Shown here piece after piece: positions 1 through 11,559 of a stretch of 64,000 bases of DNA (position 1 is its first letter; every line of letters begins with the position of its first letter). The stretch is taken from NCBI GenBank assembly GCA_958450365.1, contig CAUEEP010000925.1, positions 1,612,001-1,676,000 on the forward strand, written 5' to 3'. The stretch is from Mesorhabditis belari (lineage: Eukaryota; Nematoda; Chromadorea; Rhabditida; Rhabditidae). The notes beneath the pieces are model-generated. The model was not told the origin of the DNA and made no database searches. It saw nothing but the letters and a program-made list of their open reading frames with translations. The translations under genes were made by a program, and so were the position numbers.

Positions 1-3000
1 ACACAGATTGCGAGAATCATTTGCGAGTACGGTAGAAGATCCAACCATCCAGAAGCGGCCAAAACGATCGATGGCGCGAGAACAGCCTGCAAATTGAATG
101 GTTTATGGGGTATTCTACCAATATGGTTCCAATATGGTTCCAATATGGCTCCAATATGGTTCCAATATGGTTCCAATATGGTTCGAATATGGTTTGATTA
201 TGGTTCCAATATGGTTCCAATATGGTTTCTACAAATCGTTCCAATGTGGTTCCAATATCGTTCCAATATGATTCCAATATGATTCCAATATGGTTCGGAT
301 ACGGTGTCAATATGGCTCAAATTTGGTTCCAATATGGTTCTACCAGACTGTATTCTACCGTATTTTCAAGCTACTTCAAGAGTTACGGTAATTTTAAGGC
401 TAGCTTTTGAATCGCTATTTTTAAAAGAATATTGTAATGGAGAAACCTGTATAGTGGCTTTTGGGAAAAACGATCCAACAAAGACGAGTTGCTCGGCGAA
501 ACTCAGTCCCGAGCAGAGAGTGAGTAGAATGACGGCTAGAGCGCGAATCCCGACACCGATTCCCAGAATTGCCAGCCCAATGGCAACTGTTTGACCGCTT
601 GTCTAAAATTGTCAAAAATTGTCTAAAATCAACAAAAGTCAAGCTTGAACTGTAAAATCTGTCTCTGTGCTATCCAGATTAGGGAAAAATGAAAAAAAAT
701 TGCCATTATCGTCAATTTCCTCCTACTCACATTCGGTATATCAAATTTCATGCCGAACATCACGAAAAGAATCGGCTGAAAGATGAGATTCCAGAAAGTG
801 GCAAACGTTTTCTCCTCGATGAACGTCTTTTTCTCGCTGTCCACCCGCCACATACGGATCGCCGTCAAACACGTGGTCACCAACGAGATCACCCCAGCGA
901 ATTCGACATTCAGTCTGAAAATGTCGTGGTACTAGCCTTGTTGATGGAGTTTTTGTCTTCAAAACCATCTTTTCTGGGGTAGTTTTATGCGTAGATTCCG
1001 AAAAACACAACGAGAGCTTGGGAAAAGGCGTTTTAAGCCGAGTTTCGAGACTCCAAAGTGCGCACTTCTTTAGTGTACTTCACTATATAAGTTATTGGAG
1101 CCCAAGCTATCGACTATTGGGGCACTTTTCAAGGTCAAAACTAGAGCCAAAACTAGAGCCAACCATTTTTAACCACTAAATATTCCTTTTCTAACATTTG
1201 GTAGATGCAAAACAAATGGAAAAAAAATCTTTTGTTTTTTGACCGATTTTGACTCATTTGGGGCACATATTCAAAATTTGGAAAAAAATATTTTTATTTT
1301 ACTCGAATTTGATCAGAAACATAATCAATAGGTTAAATTCTGCCAGAAGAAGTGTTTTTGGTTTCAAAAAATGTTTTGTGCAACCATTTTTAGACCTCTT
1401 CCCTGTGTCCCTCTTCCCGATTCTCCTCACTGTATGAGCGCACACTTTGGAGCCCCAGAACTCGACTTAAAACGGCTTTTCTCGAGCTCTTGTTGTGTTT
1501 TTCGAAATCTACGCATAAAACTACCCCAGAAAAGGTGGTTTTGAAGACAAAAAAAAACTCGTGCCCACTCACTCACCTAACCGACGAGAACAACAGTGCG
1601 ACACAGAGGGAAACAAGGAGAATCGTTCGCGCCAAATGCGTGTAAGTGTCACCACGACGCGGGAACCACCACAGTAGCCAGCCTGGAAATCAGAATTGAA
1701 AGATTTTAGACTTATTTATGATAGAATTATGATAGAATTCAAAAATTTTAGTCTTGTTCATGATAGATTAAAAAAATGCAAAAGCAAGCTTGACAAATTG
1801 TCTTCTCAAAATCTCTACCAGCTCTACCAGCTACTGTAACCCTGACAGCTAATTGTAGAAAGGTTTAGTTACCGTAACCCAGATATAATTGACTGTATAG
1901 ATGGATCGGATACTCAACTTTCTATTTCCAGTTTACGGTAACTTTCCCCTCAACATTTAGCCAATCTTATCCAATTTTAGCTTACCCAAAAGATTCCCGA
2001 CAAGCACACTCGCCACCACTTCTCCAATCGTTGCCAAAATGATCTCAACTGGAGCTTCTAGGATTGATTTTTTTTCTATAAAACTTATCATTTATTAGCC
2101 AAACCCGGTGAGAAGACGAATTTCTGGATCACTGAGTACAAAATGACCAATAGAAGGTTATCGATAGAGGCACAAGCAACGATCAGTGATGGGATTCCCT
2201 AAAAAATCAATAATTAAGTGCCCCAGGACTGGTGTTTACAAAATTTCAGCACAAAATGTTAAACTTTACCTTATCCGTGCCGAGATTCTTATTCTGTAAA
2301 TTCAACAGCGATGGGATGATGACAGCTTGCGAAGTGGCACCGAGGAGAAGACTGAAAATTGAGAGATTTGATAGCTTGGTTGGTTTCAAGCTTGGTTTGA
2401 TAGCTTGGTTTCAAAAAATGCATTCCATTCTACCCAAAGATAAGACTAATGCCGAGCGGGAACGCAAAAATGAGATGAGCGGCCAGGCAGATGGCGGTCG
2501 ACTCAAGGAGTGGCGCTAAGCCGCCCAACGCCAACAGGACCACCTAAATATTTGATTTTAGGGGAAATGATGTGATTTTTGATAAGAAATCGTTTAACAA
2601 AAAAGCCCTAGACCGCATTTTGACTTCAAATTTCAAATTTTGATTCAATTCAAATCCAAATCCAAATTCTAAAAGCTCAAAACTCCTAGCTAAGACTTTG
2701 AAAGGTAAAATTTTCAATCTAATTTAATAGATCTAAATTTTAAGACTTTTAAGACTCGTATTCTATTTCTTTGCTTTGTTAATTCTATTTAATTTCTTTC
2801 TTCTACGGACTTGCGGCACATCGGCGAGCCTACCAACCGGAGTCGTGATCACCGTTGACAAATCGATGCCCAGACAACAACGCACGAGCAAGACGGCGAA
2901 TGAAAGCTTGCCGAGTAGGAGATCCCACGTTGGATGAATCCAAAGCCATTCGTTGATGATTGGAATGTTGCGGAGAGCGATGCCGAGTAGGAGGCAGCCT

Positions 3001-3441
3001 AAAAGTCAAAAAGATTTGGTGATCTTATAGCCAAAACGATTTTGCTTCATTTTCTTAACAGAAAACATTAGCTACTCAATTTCTTAGCCTGTCAATTATC
3101 TAGAACTATCGAAAACCGGTTATAAGGCTTTTATAATAGACGACAACCAGCTGAAATAGCTCTAACAAGCTTTTTCAGCTTGACATGATAGAGAGGTGTC
3201 TTAAATTCACGATAAATTCACCATTTGCCCCTTTTCCAAAAAACTCACCAATCGATGGCGGCAGACGAACGTAGAAAAATAGTCGCCCGCCCAACAATCC
3301 CAATGAGATGACGAAAAATAGCGACATCGACGACTTCACCACCTCTCCACCCACATCAATTGATAGATCTGCTCGTGTATCATTCGCATTTCCTGAATAT
3401 TTTGTTGTTGTTGATACAAAAACCCAAAATTCTGGTTTCAT
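1..3441 (-). CDS. SLC9B/NHA-type Na+(Li+)/H+ antiporter, 3' end outside window
   Basis: Integral-membrane cation/proton antiporter of the CPA2/NHA type, related to animal SLC9B. Ten exons read on the minus strand: 3441-3249, 2998-2853, 2543-2434, 2351-2270, 2198-2105, 2057-1986, 1682-1577, 914-731, 602-447, 86-1 (open). All phases join without a stop. Family landmarks in order: LPPSIG then LLLGIALRNIP (first exons), VLLVRCCLGIDLST, LLLGATSQAVIIPSLLNLQ, GIPSLIVACASIDNLL, WNLIFQPILFVMFGMKFDI, FFPKATIQ. The core membrane Asp pair of the family reads Asp-Asn here (codons 2162-2157). The start is uncertain: the ATG at 3441 is used, but TATTCAG just before 3392 could instead be an acceptor, in which case an upstream exon is missing. 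The intron between 1577 and 914 has been enlarged by a foldback element. Family is secure; orthology not tested. Confidence 0.9.
110..345. repeat. 11-bp minisatellite, intronic
   Basis: Imperfect tandem copies of TATGGTTCCAA fill the antiporter intron between exons 602-447 and 86-1. Interruptions such as a TTTCTACAAATCG block break the array. The short open frames here are repeat translations. Confidence 0.85.
951..1553. mobile_element. MITE-like foldback element in antiporter intron
   Basis: About 115-bp terminal inverted repeats: the left arm begins TTTTTGTCTTCAAAACC and runs to about 1065; the right arm, from about 1440, is its reverse complement with roughly 10-15% mismatches. The unique middle of about 370 bp has no coding potential. 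Each arm carries ATGCGTAGATTC, also found in the arms of the foldback at 7473-7862, so both may belong to one family. No target-site duplication was identified. Confidence 0.75.
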
Positions 3442-3790
3442 TATATAATTATCGATTTTGAAACAAGCTTGATGGCAAAAAAAATGCTTTGCATCTGCTG
3501 GAACTGGAAGAAGAGCTTTATTAAACTAATCTTCCCATCAAAACTCTTTAATTTGACTAAAAATTTCATAAGATCGACATCGACAAATCGACAAAACAAA
3601 GAAAATCACTTGGAAGCAGCCAAATCCCATTAACTCAAAGTTGCAAAAATATTTATGTACAACAAGAAAAAACAAATCAATGAAAAGTGTCACAACGCAA
3701 GAATCCTCATTTTCTCATTAATTTTTATGTACATGCTGAAAAGTAACAATTGAATAGGACTTTAAAAAAACTGTAAAACCCTGCAATTCA
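3442..3790. other. Intergenic, nothing recognised
   Basis: AT-rich sequence between the antiporter start and the decayed F-box copy. No ORF, repeat or RNA gene was seen. Part of it should be the antiporter promoter and 5' UTR. Confidence 0.5.
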
Positions 3791-3796
3791 CTTTTC

Positions 3797-4875
3797 GTTA
3801 ATTTTACGATACTGGGCGAAGAAGCGATAGAATTTCATGTTGAAATGGTAGCCACATTCCCTCTTGTCATCGATTCTCTTCTTGAAGTAGCGCTTGTTCT
3901 TGGGGGAAATTGTGTAACGCTTACAGATCGGATAATTTTCCAAGGCCTTAAGCTGATCAATTTCGGAGCCGAGAACCTCTTCGACACCATTAGGTTGTAG
4001 AGAACACCATTAGAGAAAATCGACAATTTCGCATGCAAATTGGTCCATTCTCTTTTTGCTGATGATCGTAATGGCTGATTCGGGATGTTTGCTTGGAATT
4101 TCCTCGGTGATCACTTGATAAACAAGTTCTTGGTAAGGTTTAATCCAAGTCTAGACCGATTGCGTCGAAATTTCGATCATTTCAGCTTGACCACGTGAAA
4201 GTACTTGATACACTTTTGGAAACTATGCTGAATGACAAAATAATCTGAAATCTCCATAAATGCAGTAAAATGAGTGTCAAAGAAAGTTGAGGGAAGTTAC
4301 TCCGGGAAACCATTTCCTCGTGGAAGGTATTTGAAGATCAACTGAACTTTGTTGATTGGTGGCAAAGCAAAGCAAAGATCGTTCCATTCTTCGTGAAAAA
4401 GAGAAAAGTCGTCGACCGAACACAAAAGTTCATTAACAGAAACCAACTTCGAAACGAGAGCAATTTGAGCTTGCTTCACATCACATGCTTCACATATGCC
4501 ACATTACTCATCAACAATTGCCACCTTTCGCAAGAGCTAATCCTCTCGATGAAAACTGATTGACAAAGAAGATCGAAACGATTGAACGGAGACTGGGCAA
4601 CTCGTGCAGAACTGCTTGATATAAGCGAGCGAAGATGTTTCCAAATCTATCAAATACACGTTTTCCAAAAAAACTCTCCATGGTTCCTCGAAGTAAATCG
4701 ACCGAAATCCCTTGTTCACTTGCATCAATTCTTTAACATCCCTCAAATCGACTTGTTCCAGCATCTCCCGTTTCGTAACACTCTCCATCGGTCGTACCAC
4801 AACTTCTCCATCGGGAATGATGCCAGATTTCTCATCTCGAAGCCAGTCATTCTACCTGGAAATAAAAACTAGCAG
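3797..4875 (-). pseudogene. Decayed tandem copy of the F-box-like gene
   Basis: Minus-strand relative of the intact gene at 6412-5336, aligned from its acceptor (TTATTTCCAG then GTAGAATGAC, near 4858) to its last codons (near 3797). Matching blocks sit in different frames: an F-box-like start in 4800-4537 (LEQVDLRDVKELMQVN), a middle block in 4479-4297 (SVNELLCSVDDFS, LPPINKVQLIFKY) and a C-terminal block near 3870-3800 ending FAQYRKINEK (compare FAKYRKIVNV in the intact gene). Frame changes and stops separate the blocks, so it is a pseudogene unless it has gained introns. Confidence 0.75.
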
Positions 4876-5194
4876 CCATTCAAAAGATAATCGTTAAGCA
4901 GCAACGTTTTAAACAGTTATTACACTTAAATTTAGCACGTTCAGCTTGTTTTCAATTTCAACAGAGAAACACTAAACGAATAATCTAGGAATTTGTCGGT
5001 AAATCCCTCATATACAAATGTTCACCAAAAAGCGGCAACTTGGCTTGCTCCAATCTCAAATACACTCAAACTTAGCACAAATCTTCAAGGTATTGTCAAG
5101 AAAGTGAACCTTTACCAAGAGATCAACAATGACGAAAATATTTTATTTCAATCCAACCGATAATCATTCTATATAAACGGTGATGAACACGAAT

Positions 5195-5320
5195 AAATAA
5201 ATAACAAAAAAGAAGAAGAAGAAGAAGAAGAAGAAGAAGAAGAAGAAGAAGAACAAGAAGAACAAGAAGAACAAGAACAACAACAAGAAGAACAAGAAGA
5301 ACAACAAGAACAACAAACAA
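5195..5320. repeat. GAA/AAC-rich microsatellite
   Basis: (GAA)n running into mixed GAACAA repeats, directly 3' of the F-box-like stop codon at 5336. The Leu/Val-rich frame on the other strand is a translation of this repeat. Confidence 0.9.
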
Positions 5321-5335
5321 ACAAACACTACAACA

Positions 5336-6412
5336 TCAAACATTCACAATCTTGCGATATTTGGCAAAGAATAACTGCGAATTATTATCAACAACATAGA
5401 CACATTCTCTTTCACGATCGAGTTTACGCTTGAAACAGAAGCTTTGATTCTTGGAGATGTCAACATTCTTCGTGATTGCATATCTGCTCAAAGTTTCGAC
5501 TGCAAATTGATAGATTCCGGTAGCCTCAGCACCGTGAACTTCTTGAATCTCTGGTGTTTGTGTGAGAATAATCGTGAGGCTTTGCTTAAAATTTCGCATC
5601 CAACTTTTCGGCCCAACAATCACAATAGCTGCATCTCGATTTTTGCTGGGAATCCCCGAGGTGATCACTTTGTGAACGGTTATCCAGGGATCAATGGAAT
5701 TGGCGTCAAACTTGTAGACATTTACAATAAGGTTGATCATTTCAGCTTCACCCTTTGAAAGGCCTTGGAAGAAATTGAAGATCTTTGTCGACGGGCATTT
5801 CACGAGAATTTCTCTGCAATTGGCAAGCAGAGTCTTGACAAAATTTGAGAAGATTTCCATCGAATCATCATGTGAAAGAGGATACTCGAAAAACAGTTGT
5901 GCCCTTTCGTTGATTGGCGGTAAAATGTTTATCCACTCTTGCTGAAAACAAGTAAAAGAACGAACTGAAAGCTCGAGTTCGTTTGCGAATGATAGTTTCG
6001 AAATGAAAGTGAATTGGGGTCGATCTTTTAAAGCATCAGTTGTACACCCGAGAACTTCCAGTGACATTTTGATCTTCTCGCATGAATGAATCCGTTTGAG
6101 TAAAGCAGAATGACGTGAAAGCTGGAAATAGCTCTCTCGTTGGATCGATTTATACCAAGGAGTTGAATCGGAATCTGTGCATTCGCTCAATAGATACACG
6201 GGAAAAGAATGGGGATTCTTCTTGATGCAAACGTCGTCTCCAATCTCGATCAAGTGAACGTGTTTCCCCAGAATTCTCCACGGTTCCCTCATTAAAATCG
6301 ATCGAAATCCGGCATTCACTTTCATCAACTCTTGCATATCTTTCGGATCGACTTGTTCCAGCACTTCCAACTTTAGGTCGTAGCACAGCATCTCCATCTC
6401 GAAGCCAGTCAT
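5336..6412 (-). CDS. F-box-like protein, single exon
   Basis: Intronless 358-residue frame. Near the N terminus, MLCYDLKLEVLEQVDPKDMQ followed by LMKVNAGFRSILMREPW resembles nematode F-box domains, which recruit substrates to SCF ubiquitin ligases through Skp1. The remaining 300 or so residues are not recognised and presumably bind substrate. I start at the ATG at 6412 rather than at 6580: TTTCTCTTTTCAG lies 9 nt upstream (cut near 6421), as expected for a cis or trans 3' splice site, and the extra upstream residues come from intron and MITE sequence. A decayed paralogue lies 3' (4875-3797), so this is a local tandem duplication. F-box assignment rests on motif resemblance only. Confidence 0.7.
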   Translation of the reverse strand: MTGFEMEMLCYDLKLEVLEQVDPKDMQELMKVNAGFRSILMREPWRILGKHVHLIEIGDDVCIKKNPHSFPVYLLSECTDSDSTPWYKSIQRESYFQLSRHSALLKRIHSCEKIKMSLEVLGCTTDALKDRPQFTFISKLSFANELELSVRSFTCFQQEWINILPPINERAQLFFEYPLSHDDSMEIFSNFVKTLLANCREILVKCPSTKIFNFFQGLSKGEAEMINLIVNVYKFDANSIDPWITVHKVITSGIPSKNRDAAIVIVGPKSWMRNFKQSLTIILTQTPEIQEVHGAEATGIYQFAVETLSRYAITKNVDISKNQSFCFKRKLDRERECVYVVDNNSQLFFAKYRKIVNV

Positions 6413-6552
6413 TCTACCTGAAAAGAGAAAAACTGGATTGGAAAAAAAATTGGTTGAAAGCTTGAACGAGAATAAACGAGAAGCGTATAAATAATACAGT
6501 GATCTTAAGAATTTTATATTGCGACAATTATCTATCAGACAATTATCTACCA

Positions 6553-6951
6553 GGGTGCTATAGTAGTGGGAGGGACACAAATTATTTTGTTTTCGCTAAA
6601 TGAACTATTTTTTTGCACCTAGGGGTTTTTGACTATACTGAATCGATTGGTGATGGTTTCACACAACATTGCACAACATTTAACAACGTTTATAACAAAT
6701 AGCAATAAAAATAACAAGAACAAAATGTTAAACAAGTTACCAACGAGGGCATGACTCAAGAAAACGGGTACTTTTTGGCCACTTCATCCCAGGAAAAGTA
6801 CATTATGTTTTTTTAGCATATTTGTTATAAACGTTGCTAAAAGTTGTGTAAAACTATCACCAATCGATTCAGCATAGTCAAAAACCCTTAGTTGCAAAAA
6901 AATCAGCTCATTTAACAAAAAAAATTTTGTGCCCCCCAACTACTATAGCCC
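6553..6951. mobile_element. MITE with about 150-bp inverted repeats
   Basis: Both ends read GGGTGCTATAGTAG or GGGGCTATAGTAGTTGG inward; the arms share GACTATACTGAATCGATTGG and AACGTTTATAACAAAT. About 90 bp of central sequence and no ORF. A single end of the same family occurs at 54990. Confidence 0.8.
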
Positions 6952-6959
6952 CAGAGCCA

Positions 6960-7470
6960 GTGCAGTTTGACAGTGCTGTTAAGTTCGACAAAAACAAGTG
7001 AGTAGTAAGATTTTAACCTGAAATGAAGAAAATTATGAACAGAAACGTTTGAAAGCTAAAGAAACAGTGAAAAAATCGCTCGCAGAAAGGGAATCTGGGT
7101 AAATTTTAAATTTTCAGCAAATCAAAATGCTTTTTTACGAGAGAAAAGTGCTTTTTTTAAGAGGGAAAAGTGCAGAGATGATAGAATTGAGCAAGATTTT
7201 AGCCGCATAAACGTTGAAAATACGCAAAAATAAAGCGCAAATTGGACCAGTGCAGTAAAAAATTTGAAAAAATCAGTCGAAAATTTTCCAGACAATTTTT
7301 CAGACAATTTTTCAGACTACTGTACTTCGAGTCGTTTGATAAAATGCATTAATTTCTGAAATTTTTTTGTTTTGTTTCTTTTTTTTTCGGGAATTTTGTT
7401 TTTGTTTGTTTGTTTGTTTGTTTGTCTGTTTATTTGTTTTTCTTTGTTTTTCTTTGTTTTTCTTTGTTTT
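6960..7470. other. No gene recognised between two inverted-repeat elements
   Basis: AT-rich. A good minus-strand acceptor (TTTCATTTCAG, cut near 7018) opens a short frame (LKSYYSLVFVELNS) that runs straight into the MITE at 6951, so it may be the interrupted end of the membrane-protein gene at 8.2 kb. About 7400-7470 is a (TTTG)n/TTTTTC tract. Confidence 0.35.
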
Positions 7471-7472
7471 TC

Positions 7473-7862
7473 TTGGGGGTGCGACAAATGCGACCTTTTT
7501 TTGGACATTTGCGCACCTTTTTTTTGCTGGAAAAGGCCTTAGGAAAGGTCGTAGAGCTTCAAAAATGTTTTCATAGAAGGAAATCGTATGCGTAGATTCC
7601 GAATTTCGACAAATCAGACCTCGCTGACACGTTAAATTTGGGCTAAAAGGCAAAAACTACGCAACTTAACGCTTTTCCGCAGTTTTTGCCTTTTAGCCCA
7701 AATTTGACGTGTCAGCGAGGTCTGATTTGTCGAAATTCGGAATCTGCGCATACGATTCCCTTATATGGACATATTTTCGAAACATTTTCGAAGCTCTACG
7801 GCCTTGCCTAAGGCCTTTTCCAGCAAAAAAAAAAGGTCGCATTTGTCCCACCCCCTTTTTCT
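7473..7862. mobile_element. Foldback element (long hairpin)
   Basis: Two arms of about 190 bp flank a centre of about 15 bp near 7670. Outer ends are GGGGGTGCGACAAATGCGAC and its near-complement before CCACCCCC. The inner parts (TTTTGCCTTTTAGCCCAAAT, GTGTCAGCGAGGTCTGATT) are almost identical. Poly(T)/TTTTTC tracts flank both sides. No coding capacity. Confidence 0.8.
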
Positions 7863-7924
7863 TTGTTTTTCTTTATTTCTTTAGACAAAAATTTTGCTTT
7901 TTTTTTTGCTGTTTCCAGCTTTTT

Positions 7925-8201
7925 CTAATGTGCTGAACTTGATAAAATCCAATCCATAAAATCCATTTTTTTTCCCCCACCAAATGGATGAAAAACGTGT
8001 TGCCCAAGTGCGGTGACGATCGAAAAGTAGATCGATACGAAGATCAACACCGATGTCACCAGAATATTCACCTGGGAAATGAGTTTCGTGGAATCAGCAG
8101 CCAATTATTTGCTCAGCCAATTCAGTATTTTCACTCACTTGTCGATGATTGAAAAAGTTGTGCACATGATTCTGGATCTCGCTACTCCAGTGCTCCATTT
8201 G
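7925..8201 (-). CDS. 3' exons of an unidentified membrane protein
   Basis: Two minus-strand exons in one phase. 8201-8139 follows ATTTACAG and encodes QMEHWSSEIQNHVHNFFNHRQ (ending at a GTGAGTG donor); 8071-7925 follows TTTCCCAG and encodes VNILVTSVLIFVSIYFSIVT then ALGQHVFHPFGGG, with a stop at 7925. The hydrophobic run of about 20 residues predicts one membrane helix near the C terminus. A donor at the TTTGGTGGGG site is also possible, which would make 8071 an internal exon. The upstream part of the gene was not found; no family recognised. Confidence 0.45.
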
Positions 8202-8481
8202 CTGTAAATTTTATCGAAATCAAAAAACTTGGTAGTAATTAGGCAAAAAGCACTCGAATTGTCGCCGAATTTTGTCGAGTTTTCACAATTCTCCCATCAA
8301 TGCCTGTCGAATTTGCATCGTTTTTGCATAATCCATTGAGTTGGCGATGCTTTTTACGCACTTTTCCCCAATCATTCTCGAAAAATGAGTCATTTTTGGT
8401 GATAAAACGATTACATAAGAGCAATAGATTGATTTGCGAGTTTCATCAAAGCTCAGCTTGCTTTTGGGGAGCTAAAGAACG

Positions 8482-8912
8482 GATCTAAAGCTCTAAATCT
8501 AAAGATCCAAATCTAAAGATCTAAATCTAAAGATCTAAAGCTCTAAAGCTCTAAATCTAAAGATCTAAATCTAAAGCTCTAGATCTAAAGCTCTAAATCT
8601 AAAGATCTAAATCTAAAGATCTAAATCTAAAGAACTAGATCTAAAGCTCTAGATCTAAAGCTCTAAATCTAAAGATCTAAATCTAAAGCACTAGATCTAA
8701 AGCTCTAGATCTAAAGCTCTAAATCTAAAGATCTAAATCTAAAGAACTAGATCTAAAGCTCTAGATCTAAAGCTCTAAATCTAAAGATCTAAATCTAAAG
8801 TTCTAAAGCTCTAGATCTAAATCTAAAGCTCTAAATCTAAAGCTCTAGATCTAAAGCTCTAAATCTAAAGATCTAAATCTAAAGATCTAAATCTAAAGCT
8901 CTAAAGCTCTAG
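8482..8912. repeat. AAATCTAAAGATCT minisatellite
   Basis: Roughly 30 or more copies of a 12-14-bp unit alternating CTAAATCTAAAGAT and CTAGATCTAAAGCT, with higher-order blocks of about 64 bp (AGAACTAGATCTAAAGCT recurs). Confidence 0.95.
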
Positions 8913-9012
8913 TTGATGATCATCAAATTTTGCTTAAAAACTACAATTTTCGACTTTTATTATGTCTCTCTAGCAGCTTCTAGCCAAAATATTATCGAAG
9001 TGATATCTAGAG

Positions 9013-9013
9013 G

Positions 9014-9052
<39 letters not shown>
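9013..9052. repeat. (GAAA)n microsatellite
   Basis: About eight tandem GAAA units. The Lys-rich and Ser/Phe-rich frames over it are artefacts. Confidence 0.95.
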
Positions 9053-9349
9053 AGTTGGAAGAAAGAGAAGACTTGCGTGTGTCCGTCCTCTTGCCCGTGT
9101 GCAAATAGTGATCGGCCGATGGAAAGGGGTGACTCCTCGAGACATCGCTTCATTCCCCTCCTTCCTTTGTACACGTATTGTCCATTATCAAATTGTCCCA
9201 TATTTTTGATTGTCCCATGGCCTGGCTTACCCTCTAGTTTTTTACGATCTTTATTAATGTGATTGATTTTTGTTCTATCTTTAAGCCAGCTTGTTTTTTT
9301 GTAAGCTAAGGCTTTCCTATTTCTGAAAATGCTCACTTTTTAGATTGTT

Positions 9350-11550
9350 TAGCTTAGAATTAATTAGAATTAACAGGACTGGATCAATATCAGCAGATCA
9401 AATATCATTGAATAACTTTAAATCGAATTGAGATTCTTTCTGGAGCTCAATGAGATAGTTTTCCTCATTTGCAAGGCAGTTCTATACAAAAAGATAGATC
9501 CGCTAAAAGGTGTGGTTTAGGACTGAGGGATTTTAGCGTTTTCTGAAAGAATTCACCGCTTTCTGAGTCGATATTTGTCTTAATTGGAAGTCAATTTAGT
9601 GAGTTTATAGCGTTTTTTGCAGGATTATTCGTTTTTGTTTTTACAGTTTGACAGGATTGGAATTTCTACGAAAATCATCGTAGAAAATCGTCGTATAAAA
9701 TCTTGATGGAGTACATGTCAACTAATTTCCATGTAACATTTATAACTTTTAACATGTCCATCCTGCGTCACATCTACTCTACTAAACCCAAAACAAACAA
9801 GTTTCTCGAAAGCTTCCTGCTTTAAATTGTAAAGTGATTACGCGTTGAGTGGAAAGGCTTTCCTTCTCAACATTTTTCCCAAACCACACCCGTTTTCAAA
9901 GGATAAACCAAAGAAAAACACAAGCATTGTTTATTTTGTTCAACTTTCAAGCTACAGAGTTTATGGATTAAATAATAAAAGTTAATTTTAAGTGCTTTCA
10001 GCGATTTTAATCTAGACATCTTTTCTTGAGCTTGCGACTTTTAGTCAAGCGTCTGATTGCTAATTGCTGCATCCCAAAACGACTTCTTCTTTAGATCCAA
10101 AGCAAACAACCCTTCAATGCTTTAAGAGCATTCAACGTTCAGAGCATTCACCGAAATTCACGTTCTTTCTTTATTTTATTTCCGATTTTTAAACAGTTTG
10201 ACTTAAAAATTCCAGGACTGGATGAATATTTGATGATAGAAAACTTCCGAATTGATTTAAATCAATTATTTAGCCTTTCTGGAGCTCAATGAGATAAATA
10301 GATAAATTTTAGGGTTCACAATAAATTATGGTGCTAATTATCGAATGTGCGATTTAGGACTGGGCGCTTTTCGCCTTTTCTAAAGTTTTTCAAGTGTTTC
10401 AAAGTTTACATTAATCTTAGCTGGAAGGCAGATTAATTGTTTTCCGTAATGGTTTTCGATTTGCTTAAAACTTGATGTAAACAGCTTATAATCAGAAAGA
10501 GGACTGGAGGATTTTCATGTTATCTGTAACAGCTCACCGATTTCTGAGCCAATATTGATCTTATCTGGAAATCACTGTAATCTGTTTTGTTAAAGTTTTT
10601 CCCATTTTGCCAAATTTCATTTAAATGATGTGCAAATTGACGAATTGACGAAATGATGTGCAAATTGGGAATTATAACGTTTACTGAAACAGTTCTAAGC
10701 TAATTAAGGTAGTCAGCTCAGTCAACTCTTATCTGGTAGTCAGCCTAATATTTTCTACTACAATTATACAACTACAACAATTTCTACAACAATTTTTACT
10801 CTATATGAAATTTCGGCTGAAGCAGCCATTTGACTTTTAGGACTGGCTAGCTCCTCATTTGTACAAGGTTTAAAAATAAATTTTGAGTCAATATTTTTCT
10901 CTTCTGGATATCATTTAAGCGATCAAGCAACTTTCAAGTAATTTTATTAAAATGCAAAAAAAAGTAATTTTAGTCAGATACAGGACTGGCTCTTTTTCTT
11001 CCGTTTAATAAAATTTAGCAAAATTTTGATCACGGATTTTTCTTCGATGGAATACAGGTCAATATTATTAAATACTAGATTCTTGTTTTTCGTCCTATTA
11101 GAAAAAAGTCATTTTAGTTAGATACAGGGCTGGCTCTTTTTATTTCGATCAGTAACATTTCGTACAATTTTAATTACAAATTCTTCTTTAATGGAACACA
11201 TTTCAATATTATTAAACACTAGATTCTTTTTCTGTCGTATTACAAAAAAGTATTTTAGTTAGATACAGGACTGGCTCTTTTTCTTCCGTTTAATAACATT
11301 TCGCAAAATTTTGATCACGGATTTTGCTTTGATGGAACACATTTCAATACTATTAAACACTAGATTCTCGTTTTCTGTCTTATTAGAGAAAAGTAATTTT
11401 ATTAAGATACAGGACTGGCTCTTTTTCTTCCGATCAGTAACATTTCGTAGAATTTTAATTACAAATTCTTCTTTAATGGAACACATGTCAATATTATTAA
11501 ACACTAGATTCTCGTTTACTATCTTTAAAATTTTGACAAACCGCACTTAA
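9350..11550. repeat. Array A: diverged units with AGGACTGG and CTGGANNTCA boxes
   Basis: At least a dozen diverged units. Each has an AGGACTGG box (9370, 9519, 10214, 10356, 10504, 10841, 10982, 11412 and others) and, 60-75 bp later, a box like TTTCTGGAGCTCAATGAG or CTTCTGGATATCATT. Around the boxes the sequence is hardly alignable in the first half. From 10975 to 11545 the units become clear copies of about 145 bp (TACAGGACTGGCTCTTTTTC recurs). No coding. Confidence 0.75.
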
Positions 11551-11559
11551 TATTAACAT

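Noticed and set aside
2853..2998. Suspected frameshift in antiporter exon 2
   Set aside because: On a careful second reading the exon is continuous (VLLVRCCLGIDLST); the shift came from a mis-copied base run.
5123..5320. Leu/Val-rich 65-codon frame resembling a membrane protein
   Set aside because: Antisense translation of the GAA microsatellite.
7317..7653. Asn/Lys/Thr-rich frames near 7.4 kb
   Set aside because: Translations of (TTTG)n and TTTTTC tracts at the edge of the foldback element.
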